Assembly: GCA_001414485.1 (NCBI GenBank)
Contig: LLEY01000181.1
Span: 57,551 to 121,550, forward strand
Direction of reading: 5' to 3'
Length of the DNA: 64,000 bases
From: Calycina herbarum
Taxonomy: Eukaryota; Ascomycota; Leotiomycetes; Helotiales; Pezizellaceae
A program made the translations under genes and the position numbers. Shown piece by piece: positions 22,140-34,092 of the stretch. Under the pieces are notes generated by a model. That model saw nothing but the letters and a program-made list of their open reading frames with translations. It searched no databases and was not told the DNA's origin. The stretch's first letter is position 1; each line of letters opens with the position of its first letter.

Positions 22140-22387
22140 CTATGAATGTTGTGTTAGACATGGAGATCATATCAAGTAGAGAGTTAGAGGGCTCATACCA
22201 TTTCTTGCCCATATATTTTTCCCCAAAGAATTCTACACAACTCAAAGGCATCTCCGCATTTTTTGGTGTGAGGAGTACTCGTACAAATCAGGAAGGCGCT
22301 AAAACGTACGTAATATATCTTAAGGCAACCATGCTTGAAGAAAGCGAATGACAACCTTGGAAATGAAGTGGGGTTCGCACAGGCTGC

Positions 22388-22616
22388 CGGTGGACAGAAA
22401 AAGCGGCAGTAAATATTAGGGTCGTATTTGCCTACCTTGCTTGCTATTCCTGCTATTCCAACTTTCTAAAACAATTTAGCTTGATTGTTCTAGACTTCTA
22501 GGTTAATGTTCTAAATTGTTCGAAGTATATAGGGTAATTTCTTTGAATTACCCTAGATAGCTGCAACAACGAGTTATGTAGGCAGGTACGAACACTGCCG
22601 CTTTTTCTGTCCACCG
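22388..22616. mobile_element. 229-bp MITE-like element with 23-bp perfect terminal inverted repeats (family A)
   Basis: The ends CGGTGGACAGAAAAAGCGGCAGT (given as positions 22388-22410) and its exact complement (22594-22616) bracket an A/T-rich, self-complementary interior. The interior includes TTTGCCTACC near the left and TAGGCAGGTACGAA near the right, plus the palindrome GGGTAATT...AATTACCC around 22530-22555. There is no coding capacity. No convincing target duplication is visible at the borders. Related copies are at 11983-12215 and, without the outer ends, at 52672-52830. Confidence 0.85.
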
Positions 22617-23086
22617 CGAGGCGGGGTAAGTAAGCGCCAGCCATGGACAGGCAAAATGAGTCTTGCCACCTAGCCTGGAAAGTATTGAAGGTAGCAATTT
22701 GGTGCTTATTAACCCTTAATCAGAAACCAAAAGGCGTTTTGTTTTTCATTCTTTTGAAAATTGAGTTGACAATTCAACTTCCCTAGAGACCCCAGTGGTG
22801 CCTGAGAGTTGGTCTTACGCTTGAAATTTAGAACTAAAACTCATCAAGAAAGACCTTCGAATATAAAGGGATAAACGCGATAGGTTTTATAGATAAAATA
22901 AAAGAGTATTCGGCAGAGAATTTGTTCAGAAAATATGCAAGCAACGAGCGAATGAAAACCAAGAGGGGTTGCACAATGTATCCACCAATCATGGGCGGCA
23001 AGTAAGCGTCGGTCTCCTGATTGGGTTAGCGGCTAGTCCTGGTCTCGTGGATAACTTGAGAAGAAAGATTCAGCTTTAACACCAAG
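22617..23086. other. Intergenic region 5' of the fructosamine-kinase-like gene
   Basis: No gene or repeat recognised. It contains the putative promoter of the downstream gene. Confidence 0.35.
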
Positions 23087-24359
23087 ATGTCTACTGCAGT
23101 TCACTCTCTTATTTCCAATGAACCAAATCTCGAGTCAAAGATCGAAGGAAACTTCCCTGTGGATCCGGCTGTAATCGAGAGTTAGACTTCCAATCCCACA
23201 AAGCTGCAATGTAGCTGATTACTGAACTGATATATCCCACCAGAATTTCCACCGGGAACGACGACAGTTGAAGCTAACAGCTATGGTTCCTCAGACTAGA
23301 CTGTGACCGCTCAAATCTCGACAATTCTCGCAGACGGAACTCCGAAGCGATGGTTTCTGAAATGTGCGACCGAAAAGTCAGGAAAAATGATGCTAGAAGG
23401 AGAATTTCATTCCATGATGGAGTTATACAAAACGATGCCATCGATCGTACCCGAACCTTACGCGTGGGGAAAATTCCAGAGATCTTCCCCAGAGACGTAT
23501 TTCTTCTTGTGTGAGTATATTGAGATGGCAAATGAAATGCCAGATCCCGTACAATTTTGCTCTCGTGTAGCAAAGTTACACGAACTCAGCAAATCCCCAA
23601 ACAACTGCTTCGGCTTCCACGTGGCAACAAATCAAGGGAAATTCCCACAAGCGGTAGAGTAGGCAACCTCTCGTCTGTTGTTCATGAAAGCGAGAGCTTA
23701 CCAAAAAGTAGATGGGACCCTAGCTGGCAGTCGTTCTTTACCAAGATGCTGCAACATTCTATCAGAATTGACTCGCAAGAAAATGGGACTTGGGATGCCC
23801 TTTCCAAGATTTCGTCTCGCGTGATCGACTCGGTGATTCCACTCCTGCTTGGCCCCCTCGAATCCGACGGACGTACAGTAAAGCCGTCCCTCATCCATGG
23901 TGATCTATGGGATGGGAATATTGGAACCAGTTACAAAACTGGAGACGTGTATATTTTCGATGCCGGAGCATACTATGCTCACAACGAAATGGAGCTCGGA
24001 ATGTGGCGGTGTGAACGACATCAGTTCGTGAATAAGGAGGTTTACTTGGAAGAGTATTTGAAGAATGCTGAAATCAGTGAGCCTGTCGAAATGTTTGATG
24101 ACCGGAATAGGCTGTATTGCATTTATATGAACATGTGGGCATCGGCACACCATGCAGGTGGCATCGATCGCGAAACGTAGGTTACTTTCTGTTTACATAT
24201 CTTTCCACGAGACGTTCAGTGCTAACCTGGATGGTCCTCAGCGCATATAACGATATGTTGTTTCTTGTCAATAAATACGCACCGGTGCCCGAGCTAGGCT
24301 CCACTGGGACGGAAAAAAGCTCCCAATTTGTTCCCTCGACAATTAGTCTTGAATCTTAA
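23087..24359 (+). pseudogene. Fructosamine/ketosamine-3-kinase-like protein with nonsense codon
   Basis: Four exons (introns 23181-23243, 23659-23711, 24177-24241) give exactly 364 codons. The fold is that of fructosamine kinases and aminoglycoside phosphotransferases, which phosphorylate glycated lysines or small sugars. Visible landmarks are LADGTPKRWFLKCA (ATP-binding Lys), the catalytic loop IHGDLWDGNIG (HxDxxxxN) and the metal-binding FDAGAYYAHNEMELGMWR. The C-terminus DRNRLYCIYMNMWASAHHAGG is also typical. In exon 2, TAG at 23297-23299 stands where the family has an invariant Trp (context SSD-stop-TVTAQ). TGG to TAG is a C-to-T change on the other strand in a CpA context, as RIP makes. 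All other motifs are intact, so inactivation looks recent. It is divergent from the NLR, about 950 bp away. Confidence 0.82.
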
Positions 24360-24812
24360 ATAAAACTACAACACAACAATAATATAACTAAGTCTCTATT
24401 CTAGTATTATTTTTTTTAGCTATTAGAGAATTATCCTATATTTTCTGTATGTTTTTCTCCTCTTTTTCGGATAATTTGTTAGGCTTTGGGTAGGGTGCGG
24501 CGGCCTTTTGCTCGGACATTTTGGATTTTAGCAAATGAAGGATTGCTTTCTTCTCTCATATTGACTCCATGTTAGATACCAATTTTGCTGCCGCACCTTG
24601 ACCTTGATCAACTGGGGGATGAAACTAAATTGACGGGAGAAATTCCTTGTTATTTTCACCAGCCACCCCCTAACTTGTCGATCGTTTTCAACTACGTCAT
24701 CGAACTCCTCAGCCACATCAACCCCTCCTTCGCCTCAGATTCCCTGCCCTGTTATTTCACTTATCAACTCACATTATATCGTATCCAGCTTGCTTCAAAA
24801 ACCTTCAAATAA
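24360..24812. other. Intergenic region
   Basis: No gene supported. Contains T-rich stretches near 24405-24470 and the presumed promoter of the next gene. Confidence 0.35.
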
Positions 24813-26346
24813 ATGCCATTACAAAAAAAACGAAGCGATAAGAAAATGGGACTCTTCAAGCACAAAGAAAAGGCCAAGCTGGATGTGCCATCCACGACCG
24901 CTCCTTCAACCACTTCACCAAGCAACCCACCAAGAAACTCGAATCAGTCCAGTACTGATCAAAGTTACCAAGATTCCGCATATTATTCCAACAGTAACTC
25001 ATCAACAGCCGATTCCAGGCCCAAGGAACAACTTCCCACCCAGAACCACCAAAATCAAGGGCAAGCTCCTGGAACAACTGTGACGACAACTACCACAACC
25101 ACGACCAGTAAGTTAGATAGCAGTTTTCAATATAACCTGAGCTTATTTTCTTGTGATAGCAACGACAACCGTTGCCCCAGATGGCACGACCCATACGTCC
25201 TCGCATCCTTACAACCCTCATACCGATCCTCCAACACAATCAACCGAGATGACAATGAACGACCCGAGTCAAAATGCACTCCCAAAACAATCAAATTCTG
25301 GAACAAATACTCCGAACCCATTACAGGGCCAAAACAATCAACATTCACAACCTCAATCATACTCGCAGAACCTTTCTCCACAGAATGTCCAGACTCAATC
25401 CCACGGAGGACTGTCATCACCTCCTCAACAACAGAGCCAACAACAGCATTCCCCAAATATTGCTCGTGTAGCCTCCCCAAACCGAAATCTAGCGGCATCA
25501 CAACCTCCAGCCTTTGGCCTACCACCAACAAATTCGAACCAAGCAGCATATCCGCAAGCGAACTACATCCCAGAAGGAGCTCCACCACCAGTTCCCCGGA
25601 AAGATCAAACAGAAGCTGGGAGACAGATTCCGCCTCGATCAGAAATGCGGAACGGTTCAAAATACGAGATGGAAGATACCTCTCCAACTCAAGCACAGAG
25701 CTATCTGGATAGATCAGAGTATCAAAACTCACCAACAAGACAAAGCTTTGTGCCAACAGATACCACAAGTCCGAACCAAGGATATGATTCGCGTTTGGCG
25801 GGTCATGGTCAGCTGCATCAGGGATATCCTCCACATGTTGGAAAAGGACATACAGGGTACCAAGACAACGACCCGGAAATGGAAATTGTCACTCCCCTTT
25901 CACCAACTCCAAGCCAACCATATTCAAACCTAAATGCTAGCAATATATCTCCTACCACAGGAGTTCATCCGTCCGCTCCATCCTCGTCTCATTATACCCA
26001 CCTCGCTTCACAGCCATCAACAAATACCAAGCCAAACCGCACCAGTATCGGGGGAGCAATCCGAGGTATTCGTGGTGCATCGGAAGCTCTTCGTGGAACT
26101 GTCAACCAAGGAATTGCAAAGGGTGTCCACGATAAGGAAGAAGAAGCAAGAATGCGTGCGGTCAGGGAGCAAGGAATGGAAGAGTTTCGAGATAGCGGTT
26201 TGAGGGAAGGATTTCGACAGAAAGCTGGAGAGAGACAAAGGAAGAGAAGTCGCGATTATGGATATAACGGTATTTATGGGAGTGAAGGGCCAGGTGGCCT
26301 AGATCCAGTGGAGGAGAGAAGTGTCAGGAGTTTGGAAAGTAGGTAG
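24813..26346 (+). CDS. Low-complexity Ser/Thr/Pro/Gln-rich protein with conserved C-terminal helix region
   Basis: Two exons (intron 25108-25159) give 493 residues. Residues 1-30 are basic (LQKKRSDKKMGLFKHKEKAK), residues 30-100 are Ser/Thr/Asn-rich and end in a poly-Thr run, and residues 100-370 are Pro/Gln/Ser-rich and probably disordered. The C-terminus, from about 375, is different: TSIGGAIRGIRGASEALRGT, then VHDKEEEARMRAVREQGMEE. It reads as an amphipathic helix with small residues followed by a charged helix. No signal peptide or membrane span. I do not recognise a named domain. Similar architecture occurs in conserved fungal proteins of unknown function. A 235-codon minus-strand frame inside it is a compositional shadow. 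Confidence 0.75.
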
Positions 26347-27099
26347 TGGTGAGATTTTAAGGGAAGGTTGATGAAGATAGGGCTTTTGATGTTTTCGTTT
26401 AAATACTGCGATGATTATATGTATTTTGTTCTACTATGTAATTATAATTTAGTACAAGTTTAATATTTCGGAAACGTGCTTCTTCCCACTGAAACGAAAT
26501 TTATATATATATATAATTGGTTAATTGGCTCTTATTGTCAGATGGGAGAATAGAGTCGCATCTTAGATCAGGTCTACGGTAATAAGCGAAGGCGAAAGAG
26601 ACTAGGTTAAGCCAGAGAATTGCTAATAGAAAAGAGTTAATTTAGGCTTGTAAAATTACTTTATAAACATTTACACTCTAGTAATATAAATAATATAAAT
26701 ATGTTTCTACTAGCACTTAGCCAAATACCCATCTATAAACCTGTTAGAATTTATAGAGTAAAATCGTCTCTAAGAATAAGTTCCGCTTTCTATTTACTAC
26801 ATAGCGTGCTAACGTTCGTGTTAAGTGCTCGGTCTGAGTTATCATAGCTTCTTTGCCGAACTATTTTAGCATCTACTACCTACTAACTGAGTACTAAGTC
26901 ACTTAGTAGGGTTTAGCGCCCCCACTCAATTATGACGTGTATTTAAGGTTCCTACGAAAATGAAAACCTACCTGACCTCGACTTGTAGTTCATTCACAAC
27001 TACGGCAACATTCACAAACTCTTTACCTAACACAATCTCGCCAATTCCGGCCGGGGTATACAAGCTCAGTTACATTTGCACAATATAACAATAACAAGA
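26347..27099. other. AT-rich intergenic block
   Basis: From about 26400 to 26930 the sequence is A/T-rich with many TA steps and no open frame, like a RIP-eroded repeat remnant. An imperfect hairpin CCTACTAA...TTAGTAGG lies at about 26877-26910. No gene. Confidence 0.4.
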
Positions 27100-27723
27100 A
27101 TGAAAGACAATTCGACTGGCCAGGACAAAACTCGCTCACCCTCAATCCAAGAATCACCCCACCAAATACACTATTTCCCCTCTGACCCAGAAGCCGGTAA
27201 ACCACTACCAACCTATGACGAAGCATCTTTGCTGCCATACCCAATGACATTTTGGGCCAAGTTTGTAATTCAAGCATGCCGATATGGACTTCTAATTATG
27301 GTAATGCACCAAATTTGTGTAAGTGAACTATTCCCGCTCTCTTAATTAATTTAGATTAAAATCATTAATCATGGTTGTAACCTTTCAACTTCGTAATAGA
27401 TTCTTTTTATACTCTTAACCAACTCATACGACTTAGTAAATTTTATCGAAGACTACATTTTCTCGGAGTCTCTCGAGGCATCATGCCTCCCCTTTATTAT
27501 CCTTCCAGCAGTAATTAGAGCAACATATTTCGAAATACGATATCAAACAGAGTGGATAAGAGCTAGCAAGGGTTCTCCTAGTGCTGTAGATGTGAAAGAA
27601 GAGGAAGTTACAAAACCAACATACTTTATACTCGACGATGAGTGCTTGTGGAGACGGGTTATATCTTTCATTGGTTTTGCAATTTTGTTTATGCTTTTAG
27701 CATGTATTAATATTGTGCTATAA
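27100..27723 (+). CDS. Small membrane protein of unknown function
   Basis: Two exons (27100-27318 and 27400-27723, intron 81 nt with GTAAGT donor and TAATAG acceptor) close exactly to 180 residues. The hydrophilic N-terminus (about 45 residues, Pro-rich, with KPLPTYDEASLLPYP, resembling a PY-type motif PTYDE) is followed by a first membrane segment WAKFVIQACRYGLLIMVMHQ. A second hydrophobic stretch (ASCLPFIILPAVIRATYFEI) and a C-terminal span VISFIGFAILFMLLACINIV follow. Only exon 1 gives an ORF of notable size, so the gene is easy to miss. Not recognised as a named family. The YDEASLLPYP-like element recurs in many fungal membrane proteins and could bind WW domains (inference). Confidence 0.65.
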
Positions 27724-28466
27724 GGTTATTCGGTAGGGGAGGTTCTAAGGTTTTGAGAGGGTTGGTTAGTATTTCAAGTACATATCATATGATTTAGTAT
27801 AAAAGAAGAATTACAGGTATTATTCTAAATTTGCGAAATGGTTAGAAATTGAAGCTTTGAATTCTTCTAAAACGTCTTGTTTAAATACCCTCATGGTTCA
27901 AGTCGAGTTAAAGTAAAAGAGTAGACCGAGAGCGATGCTTGAATCTCATACTAGGTTGAAACTGCGAGATATAGTTGAAGTGTAATCTATTGTAAAGCGC
28001 TTTTCCCCTACCCTAGTAATTCTTCGACCAATTGATGAAAAGACCGGTCTGGATAGTCTAATGTTCTAACACCCGAACCAGAGCTTGGGATTTCAGTCTT
28101 CGAAATCGGTAAGCGAGAACTCTAGGTCAGTCAAAAGCAGTCCACGAATCCAAATTAATGAGTATGTGCAAGTCCAAATTCTTTTAAATTCTCGGTACAA
28201 TGATTCTTTTACGTTTGGTATTTGTAAAAGAACACCGTGAAGTTTTCGAACTTCTTGGTCCAAGTCTGTTTGGATGGGTTTCCACATGTCATAATTGGGA
28301 TGTTTCTTTATCTGGACAAACAAATGTTGAATTTGCTACAATCCGCATATTGCTAAAACCAAATCCCCCTCCAAATAGAATAAATCCAGCTTCCTAGCTC
28401 TCCGAAAAATGACCGACAATCAAACCCCAAGTTCATAACAAGACCCTCTGGATTCCAAGAGCTAAT
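27724..28466. other. Intergenic stretch, no gene seen
   Basis: Short overlapping frames at 28093-28397 on both strands have no motif. Nothing else noted. Confidence 0.35.
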
Positions 28467-29097
28467 CTATTGACCGGGACAAACAACCATATAAGACAAC
28501 CCCAACTGTCCAACAGCGCCGGGGCGATGACAATGGGGGTTTGTTGGAATCTCAGAAGGAGTCAAATCATCGAAGGTCTTCGATGGGTTTCCTACACAGC
28601 CGGTGACGGTGTATGCATTGACTGCGAGGTTTTTAGCTCTTGCTCATAGTTCATTCTCTGGGTTTTTTAAACTTACACCTGCAATTTGTTGGAGCAGGAG
28701 GTCCACGATGAAAGAACTGTGCATCGACAGAGCCGTATGTTTCGTTGTAACAGGTACCTACTTCTCGGGTATTGCCTCCGGAGGTATGCCCGGGGAGAAA
28801 GAATGTTCTATCGATGCTGACTGGATTTTGAGTTAGTACCAAGTTTCATTAGAGTCACGTAAGTGCGTTGAAGATGAATTTGGTATTTATGTTGAATGAT
28901 CGCTCATAAGAAGAATAACCGGCAGACTGGGTCAATTATCACGTACCTGGAGCTGGCGGGAATTGACAATTACCACTTTGCCAGATATTGGTGTTTGCTC
29001 GCACTTGACCATCGTTTTGACGAGCTTCAAGCGAGGGCGCAGCATTGACTGCAACGGCCGTGAAAGCAATAGCGAGAAGAGATGAGATGGCGACCAT
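28467..29097 (-). CDS. Small secreted six-cysteine protein (effector candidate)
   Basis: Three short exons (29097-28947, 28820-28677, 28621-28467; introns 126 and 55 nt) close to exactly 149 residues. The N-terminus MVAISSLLAIAFTAVAVNAA is a clear signal peptide, cleaved near AAPSLEAR. The mature chain, about 125 residues, holds six cysteines (QSGNC, VGTC, PTNC, TVTGC, NPHC, MVVC), an even number suited to three disulphides. It has few charged residues and no transmembrane span. No known domain is recognised. The exon frames are too short to stand out as ORFs, and the exact closure of frame across two canonical introns is the main support. Secreted proteins like this act at the cell wall or as host-directed effectors; which applies here is inference. 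Confidence 0.75.
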
Positions 29098-31715
29098 ATT
29101 GACGATTTACTGAGATAGTTGTGGTGGTTTGTGAAGTTGTTTCTGGTTGTTGTTTGTAGTGAAAGGATGTTCGTTGAGATTGAAGATAATGAAGTTTGGA
29201 AGAAAAAAGTCTTGTTTATATACACATCTCAACTCGTTTCAAGACTAAAGATCATAGGGAATGAAATCCCGAAGTCAAGTGCGTGAAAACTTTGAATGAG
29301 CACAAGATCTCCTAACCGGTGTTGAAATTGCAGTTTCTTGGATACGATCCCCACTTGTCTGAGATTATGTCTCGTCTCCAGAAACAAAATGCTGCCATTT
29401 GTGCAACTATGAGTGGTAGTATATCCTAAGGGGTGTTACCAAAGAATTTTCATTCTCGGGGGATGCGGGCGTGACTCCGATTCTGGATGGCATTGGACCA
29501 AGACCCGAGGGGCCAAGAAGTTGGTTGGATACCGAGATGATGAGTAGGAAAGCTGAGGATACAATAAAGGATGAGCAGTAGCAAGGATGTTTTGGTTAGA
29601 ATGGCTACCACATAAAGATGATCTCAGCATTGTTTCTTGGAGATAAATTCGAGTGATTGTGTAGACCAATATCCGCTTTTTCTGTACCCGAGAATTATTC
29701 CCCAAAAGAGAGAAAGATACTTGGATCGGCCTGCTTTGTTCCAAAGTCAAATACCCTTCAATAGAACCTACCAAGGTAAAAACCCCACCTATCCTCCAGT
29801 TTAAGAATAAGCTTGGGTATCACAAACCTGGGCCAAGAATTCTCAGTCACTTCCAAAATCAGCTTACCCTACTTTCTTACGATGGCCCACCTTACGTGGA
29901 ATCGAAAATGATTTGCTGTCCCCAGAACCGGATTTGTAGCCACATGATGTATGTCTAAGAGTTTCAGTCATTTCTCCACGTAAACACACTTCTAATTTCC
30001 ACGATATGAGACGACGACCTAGCATAAACAAAATTCTCACTCGAGATTGCCTACGAATTTAAGTCTTCTTTTGAAATACTCTCTCGTGTAACATAACACT
30101 TCTGTATCTGAGAATCGCTGAAGTGATAAGGAAGGAAAGCCGCTAAGCTAATCAAAGTAACTCCCATCCAAAGCTCGGCAGCATCTCACCGACGAGCCTC
30201 ATTCGAGAACGTGGTCCTAGGAGCCTCAAATAAAGCGATTGGCCAGCTCGTATCTGCTGAAGAAATAAACCGCAAGCCGCAATAAGCGTACAAAAACCAC
30301 CCTTCTCCCACGACCAACCGAGGAACACCCTAACAATGATGTTTCATCCATTACACCACTAAATCTCCATCTTGACAACACATAATCCATCACTCAACTC
30401 ACCGAGTAACGGTAAATGCATTAGGAACCCGAGCCTGAGGAACATGGACGTAAGAAGTGACTGGCTTGGACTTCCCTTGACTGGAGCTTACGTGGGAGTG
30501 ACTTTGTGTAACAGAAGGTTGTTTCCAGAATCTCATGTCACATGTGGAGATGTGGAGAGGCCCTCCCTTGAAAATTGGTAAGAGTAATTACGAAGAGCGA
30601 TGTCATCCCTTTCAAAACAGCCTCGCAAAGAGAACCGAAACCGGTGGCCTTAGAGCTTCAATTACTCGGATGAACGCAACCTCGTGGCAGTACGTGTCCT
30701 TTGCTTTCTCTGCTAATCATGGATTGACCTAATTGGCACGAGAAAGTGACTGCTGAATTTACCAATCATTCGAACCTAGCCAATTAGATATTACTCCACC
30801 ATTTCCCTGATCTTTTCTGTCTTCAAACAAGTAAAAGAGAAGAAGAAAGCCCTTTCTCACCTTTCTCAGCGCTCCCCTTCACACTACTTCTTCGTCACCC
30901 CATTGGATAATGGTAAGATCAGGTAGTCTTCCCATAGTCCTCGATTCACAAGGAAACATATTGGGAAGCGGGATATGTGAGGAGCTGTAAGATATAACTA
31001 AACAACAGAATGGAACGAACTGACTTGAAAGCAGCGACTAAAACACAAATAAAATTAGACTCGTGAAAAAAAGCGACAAGAATGCGAAAGCAAAGTAAAC
31101 GTTATATTCCCTCGTAAATTCACAAATCTCTGCTTAGAATAAAGCAGAAAAAGAGAGCCCATTTGATTCCAATTAGCAAGCCCAAATGAAACCAAACTGG
31201 GGAGATGAGAAGTGAGGTCCATTAAGCTCCATCACCAAGAACTACTTGAAATGATGCCGGATAGTTGAAAATATCATTCTGATTGTAACAAGGAGAACAA
31301 ACTTCCTAATTCTGAGAACATCTCGTGCAATAACATAGAATGATAGCGGAGGTACAACCTAGAATTATCCAGGAAACAACGATCAAACTTGGTATTGGAT
31401 TCGTACGAACTGTGAGAGATGAAAGTTTGTAGAAGAGGGATTTGAGAATGCGAATGATTGACCAGTCCGGAGGCAGACTACCAAATCAGAATTCTGCTCC
31501 CTCTGCTTCTCTTGAAATCATATTCGGTGAGTGAGAATTTGAGGTGTCTCACGAGTCGGACAGCTCCAGGCCCAACGATCAAAACCAAAATCACGAACCA
31601 AGGAAGGAAATACCAAAACCCGAAGAAAAAAAAAACAAAGGAACGAGATCACAACCAATCCCCATCCTCAAAAAGTGAACAGACATATATATTCCCAAAC
31701 TCCTACATACAGCCC
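29098..31715. other. Long intergenic region without recognised genes
   Basis: About 2.6 kb. Frames such as 29436-29774, 30372-30732 and 31458-31907 lack motifs, and the last is partly antisense to the acyltransferase 3' end. I see no tRNA, clear repeat or transposon. It is not notably AT-rich, so it may hold spliced small genes or non-coding transcripts I cannot resolve. Confidence 0.4.
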
Positions 31716-33373
31716 TTAAACCTTCCCACCAGTACACCTCCCATAAAACCAATAAGTAAACCTCACACTAGGCCCATCAATCAACCCCGTAGCAACCTCA
31801 CTAACCCAAAGCGTAACGGGCAAAATAACCAAATGCGGCAGCAAGAACGCCAATTCCAATCCAAGTATCCCTCCTTTCCCAAGCGGAAAAATATTCATCC
31901 AATTTAGCAAATCGCCTTTACGGTCCCAACCTACCGCAGCGTACACCCTATCCGCAAACACCCAAAGTATCGGCCCATGGCAGAGATAAAGGGAATATGA
32001 GATTCGTCCGAGATACTGACAAAACCGAGTCTCGAAGAAGGATTTAAGCCAAGCGATGTGGGGGAGCGCAAGGAGGAATATGGAGGACGCCCAGAAGAGG
32101 TAGAACCATTTATATTCCGCTATTGAACCGGAGCGGAGGAGGGAGAGATAGTACCACCCCGGGGAATCTTGTAATATTGTCACATCGTCGTTGAATGTTG
32201 GGACTCCGCTGAGGAATATGCTAATTCCCAGAGCGACGTGTGCGATTGTGGTTTTGTGGGGTTGCATCTTCGCAAAGAGGGAGGAGAAGGGGAGGGTATT
32301 GTGGGTAGCGTGTTGGTGGAGGTCGGCGAGGAGCATGCCGGAGATGAAGCAAGAGTATGCCCAGCCGTCGATGGCGTAGAGGAAGTAGGAGAGGACTATG
32401 AGGGTAGCTGTTGATTGATATGTTAGTTGTTGTTCCACTTGACATTCTCAACCCCTCCGTAACGACTGCCCCTCTTCTGCCAAGTTCTGTGGGGCCAGAT
32501 AAATACTAGAAAAACCCCAGAACCCCAAAAAATCTTAGAGAAAATAGGAGAGAGGGAAGAGTACTCACAAATAATCCTCATCCCCCCCGTACACCTCGCA
32601 AAAGCAAAAACACACGTAAAAGCAACAATACTTCCCCTAAACTCCATCGGCACACTCCACAAATGGAAATTATACTGAAACAACCACGTACTAATCGCCA
32701 GTCCCCCCGCCCCAAAAATAAACCCATAATTCATCATCAACCGATAGAAGAACTTAATCTCCTGCCAATAAGTCGGTTTATGTGCCGGATACGCCGTCCA
32801 AAACCCAAGGATATGCCAACTACTGATATAAATAAACGTTATTCCGATCGCGGGTAAAAAGAGCCGGAGCCAACGACGGAACAGGGCGGAAGCTATATTG
32901 TTGGATAATTTCTGGAATTGCCCCGTGTGGATGTAGGATAATGGTTTTGTGGTTAGGACATAACCACTGATCACATAAAAAACCGCAACCGCGAAATTGC
33001 CTCCCGAGAAGAAAGTCCGGATCACAGGAAGACAGGCGAAGTAATACTGGTGGTTATATCCCCATACATTCTGGAAGATGAAATTCGCATCTGTGGGAAC
33101 GCCTATGCGCGCCCATGCCTGGTTGTGTTGCCAGTAGACTAGGAAGGCTGCGAACCCGCGGAGGCCATCGAGGTATGAGGTGGGAGTAAGTGGTTTGCGC
33201 GGTCCTCGTTTTAGGAAAGAGGGTTTAAGGATTTCCAGCGCGGATTTTGCGATGCTGAGGGTCATGGAGGAGCGATTTGGGGAGGAAGGGGATTCGAGGA
33301 TGCCATGGTGGCCATTTTCCAAGAGGTGTTGCTCGTCCTTGTCCTTGGATTCAAGAGGGGATTGGGGACGCAT
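31716..33373 (-). CDS. Acyltransferase family 3 (OafA/NodX-like) membrane protein
   Basis: Two exons (intron 32408-32568, 161 nt, joining RII to STLIVLSY) give 498 residues. Family 3 acyltransferases are multispanning enzymes that move acetyl or other acyl groups onto sugars, sterols or metabolites. The N-terminal 60 residues are cytosolic and polar. The signature YLDGLRGFAAFLVYWQHNQA opens the first span at about residue 68. Then come FFSGGNFAVAVFYVISGYVL, RRWLRLFLPAIGITF (RxxR-type motif), and WSVPMEFRGSIVAFTCVFAF. The C-terminal half has ISYSLYLCHGPILW, a standard late element of the family. About ten hydrophobic segments. The intron is longer than most here, so its acceptor is slightly uncertain. 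No lesion. Confidence 0.88.
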
Positions 33374-34092
33374 GTGAGCTGAACCTTTTCGCGCAAGGTT
33401 ACCGGAAGGACTGTATCATTTGTAGGAGGGGAAGATTGTAGAGGTAGATCCAGACAATGACAGATACATAAGGTGACAGGTGTCAAGTGGCAGCTCTCAA
33501 ATATTTCTACCCAAGAGACGAAGAGGCTCGAGGCAACACAAGATGAAATCTCGCAAGAAAGCGTCACGTCGTCCTGTTTCGTCCACCTGCATGACACGGA
33601 CCGCACCGAGGCTGTGATCTCCCATGGCCACCCCCTGAAAGGCGGCACTAGATGCGGGGTGAGTGATGAGCCACTAACGTTGCGCAGGAGAAACAGGGAA
33701 TCGAAACAGGTGTCGAAACAACCTAGTATCGACGAATGAGGACGAAGAATCGATATCTCGAGATACTTACTTTTCAAGTATCCACCAATCAAAGACGACA
33801 ATTGACAACTTCATGGTGTACTCTTTTCACATGCCCGGCGCGTGTTCGGCATATCATCAAAGTACAAGCTGTACCTTAAGAAGGCAGGTCCTTGAACGCT
33901 TGAACGGGAAGGGGAAATCATTCGATTGTCAAGTTGGCTTCTCCAGGGACAACCTAGAACTGAAAACCATCGGCAGACTAGTATATAATATCCAACCGAG
34001 AAAGAAGAACAAAAAACAAGGAGCCCAACTTCCAAAGACTCCTTGCTCTGTTCAAAAAACCAACGTTAAAAAGAAAAACAAAAAAAAAGCAA
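33374..34092. promoter_or_regulatory. Intergenic region upstream of acyltransferase
   Basis: Holds the acyltransferase promoter and the 3' end of the next minus-strand gene. Overlapping frames at 33262-33801 and 33473-33739 on opposite strands have no motif. Confidence 0.35.

Noticed and set aside
23170..23243. Reading the fructosamine-kinase stop as part of an intron
   Set aside because: The TAG at 23297 lies in the middle of an exon that is collinear with the family on both sides, and no GT...AG pair around it preserves the frame.
25127..25834. 235-codon open frame on the minus strand
   Set aside because: It lies wholly inside the spliced Ser/Pro/Gln-rich gene on the plus strand; its low-complexity composition is the complement of that gene.
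31458..31907. 149-codon plus-strand frame rich in Lys/Pro/Asn
   Set aside because: Overlaps the acyltransferase 3' end on the other strand; composition fits chance A/C-rich sequence and no start context or motif is present.
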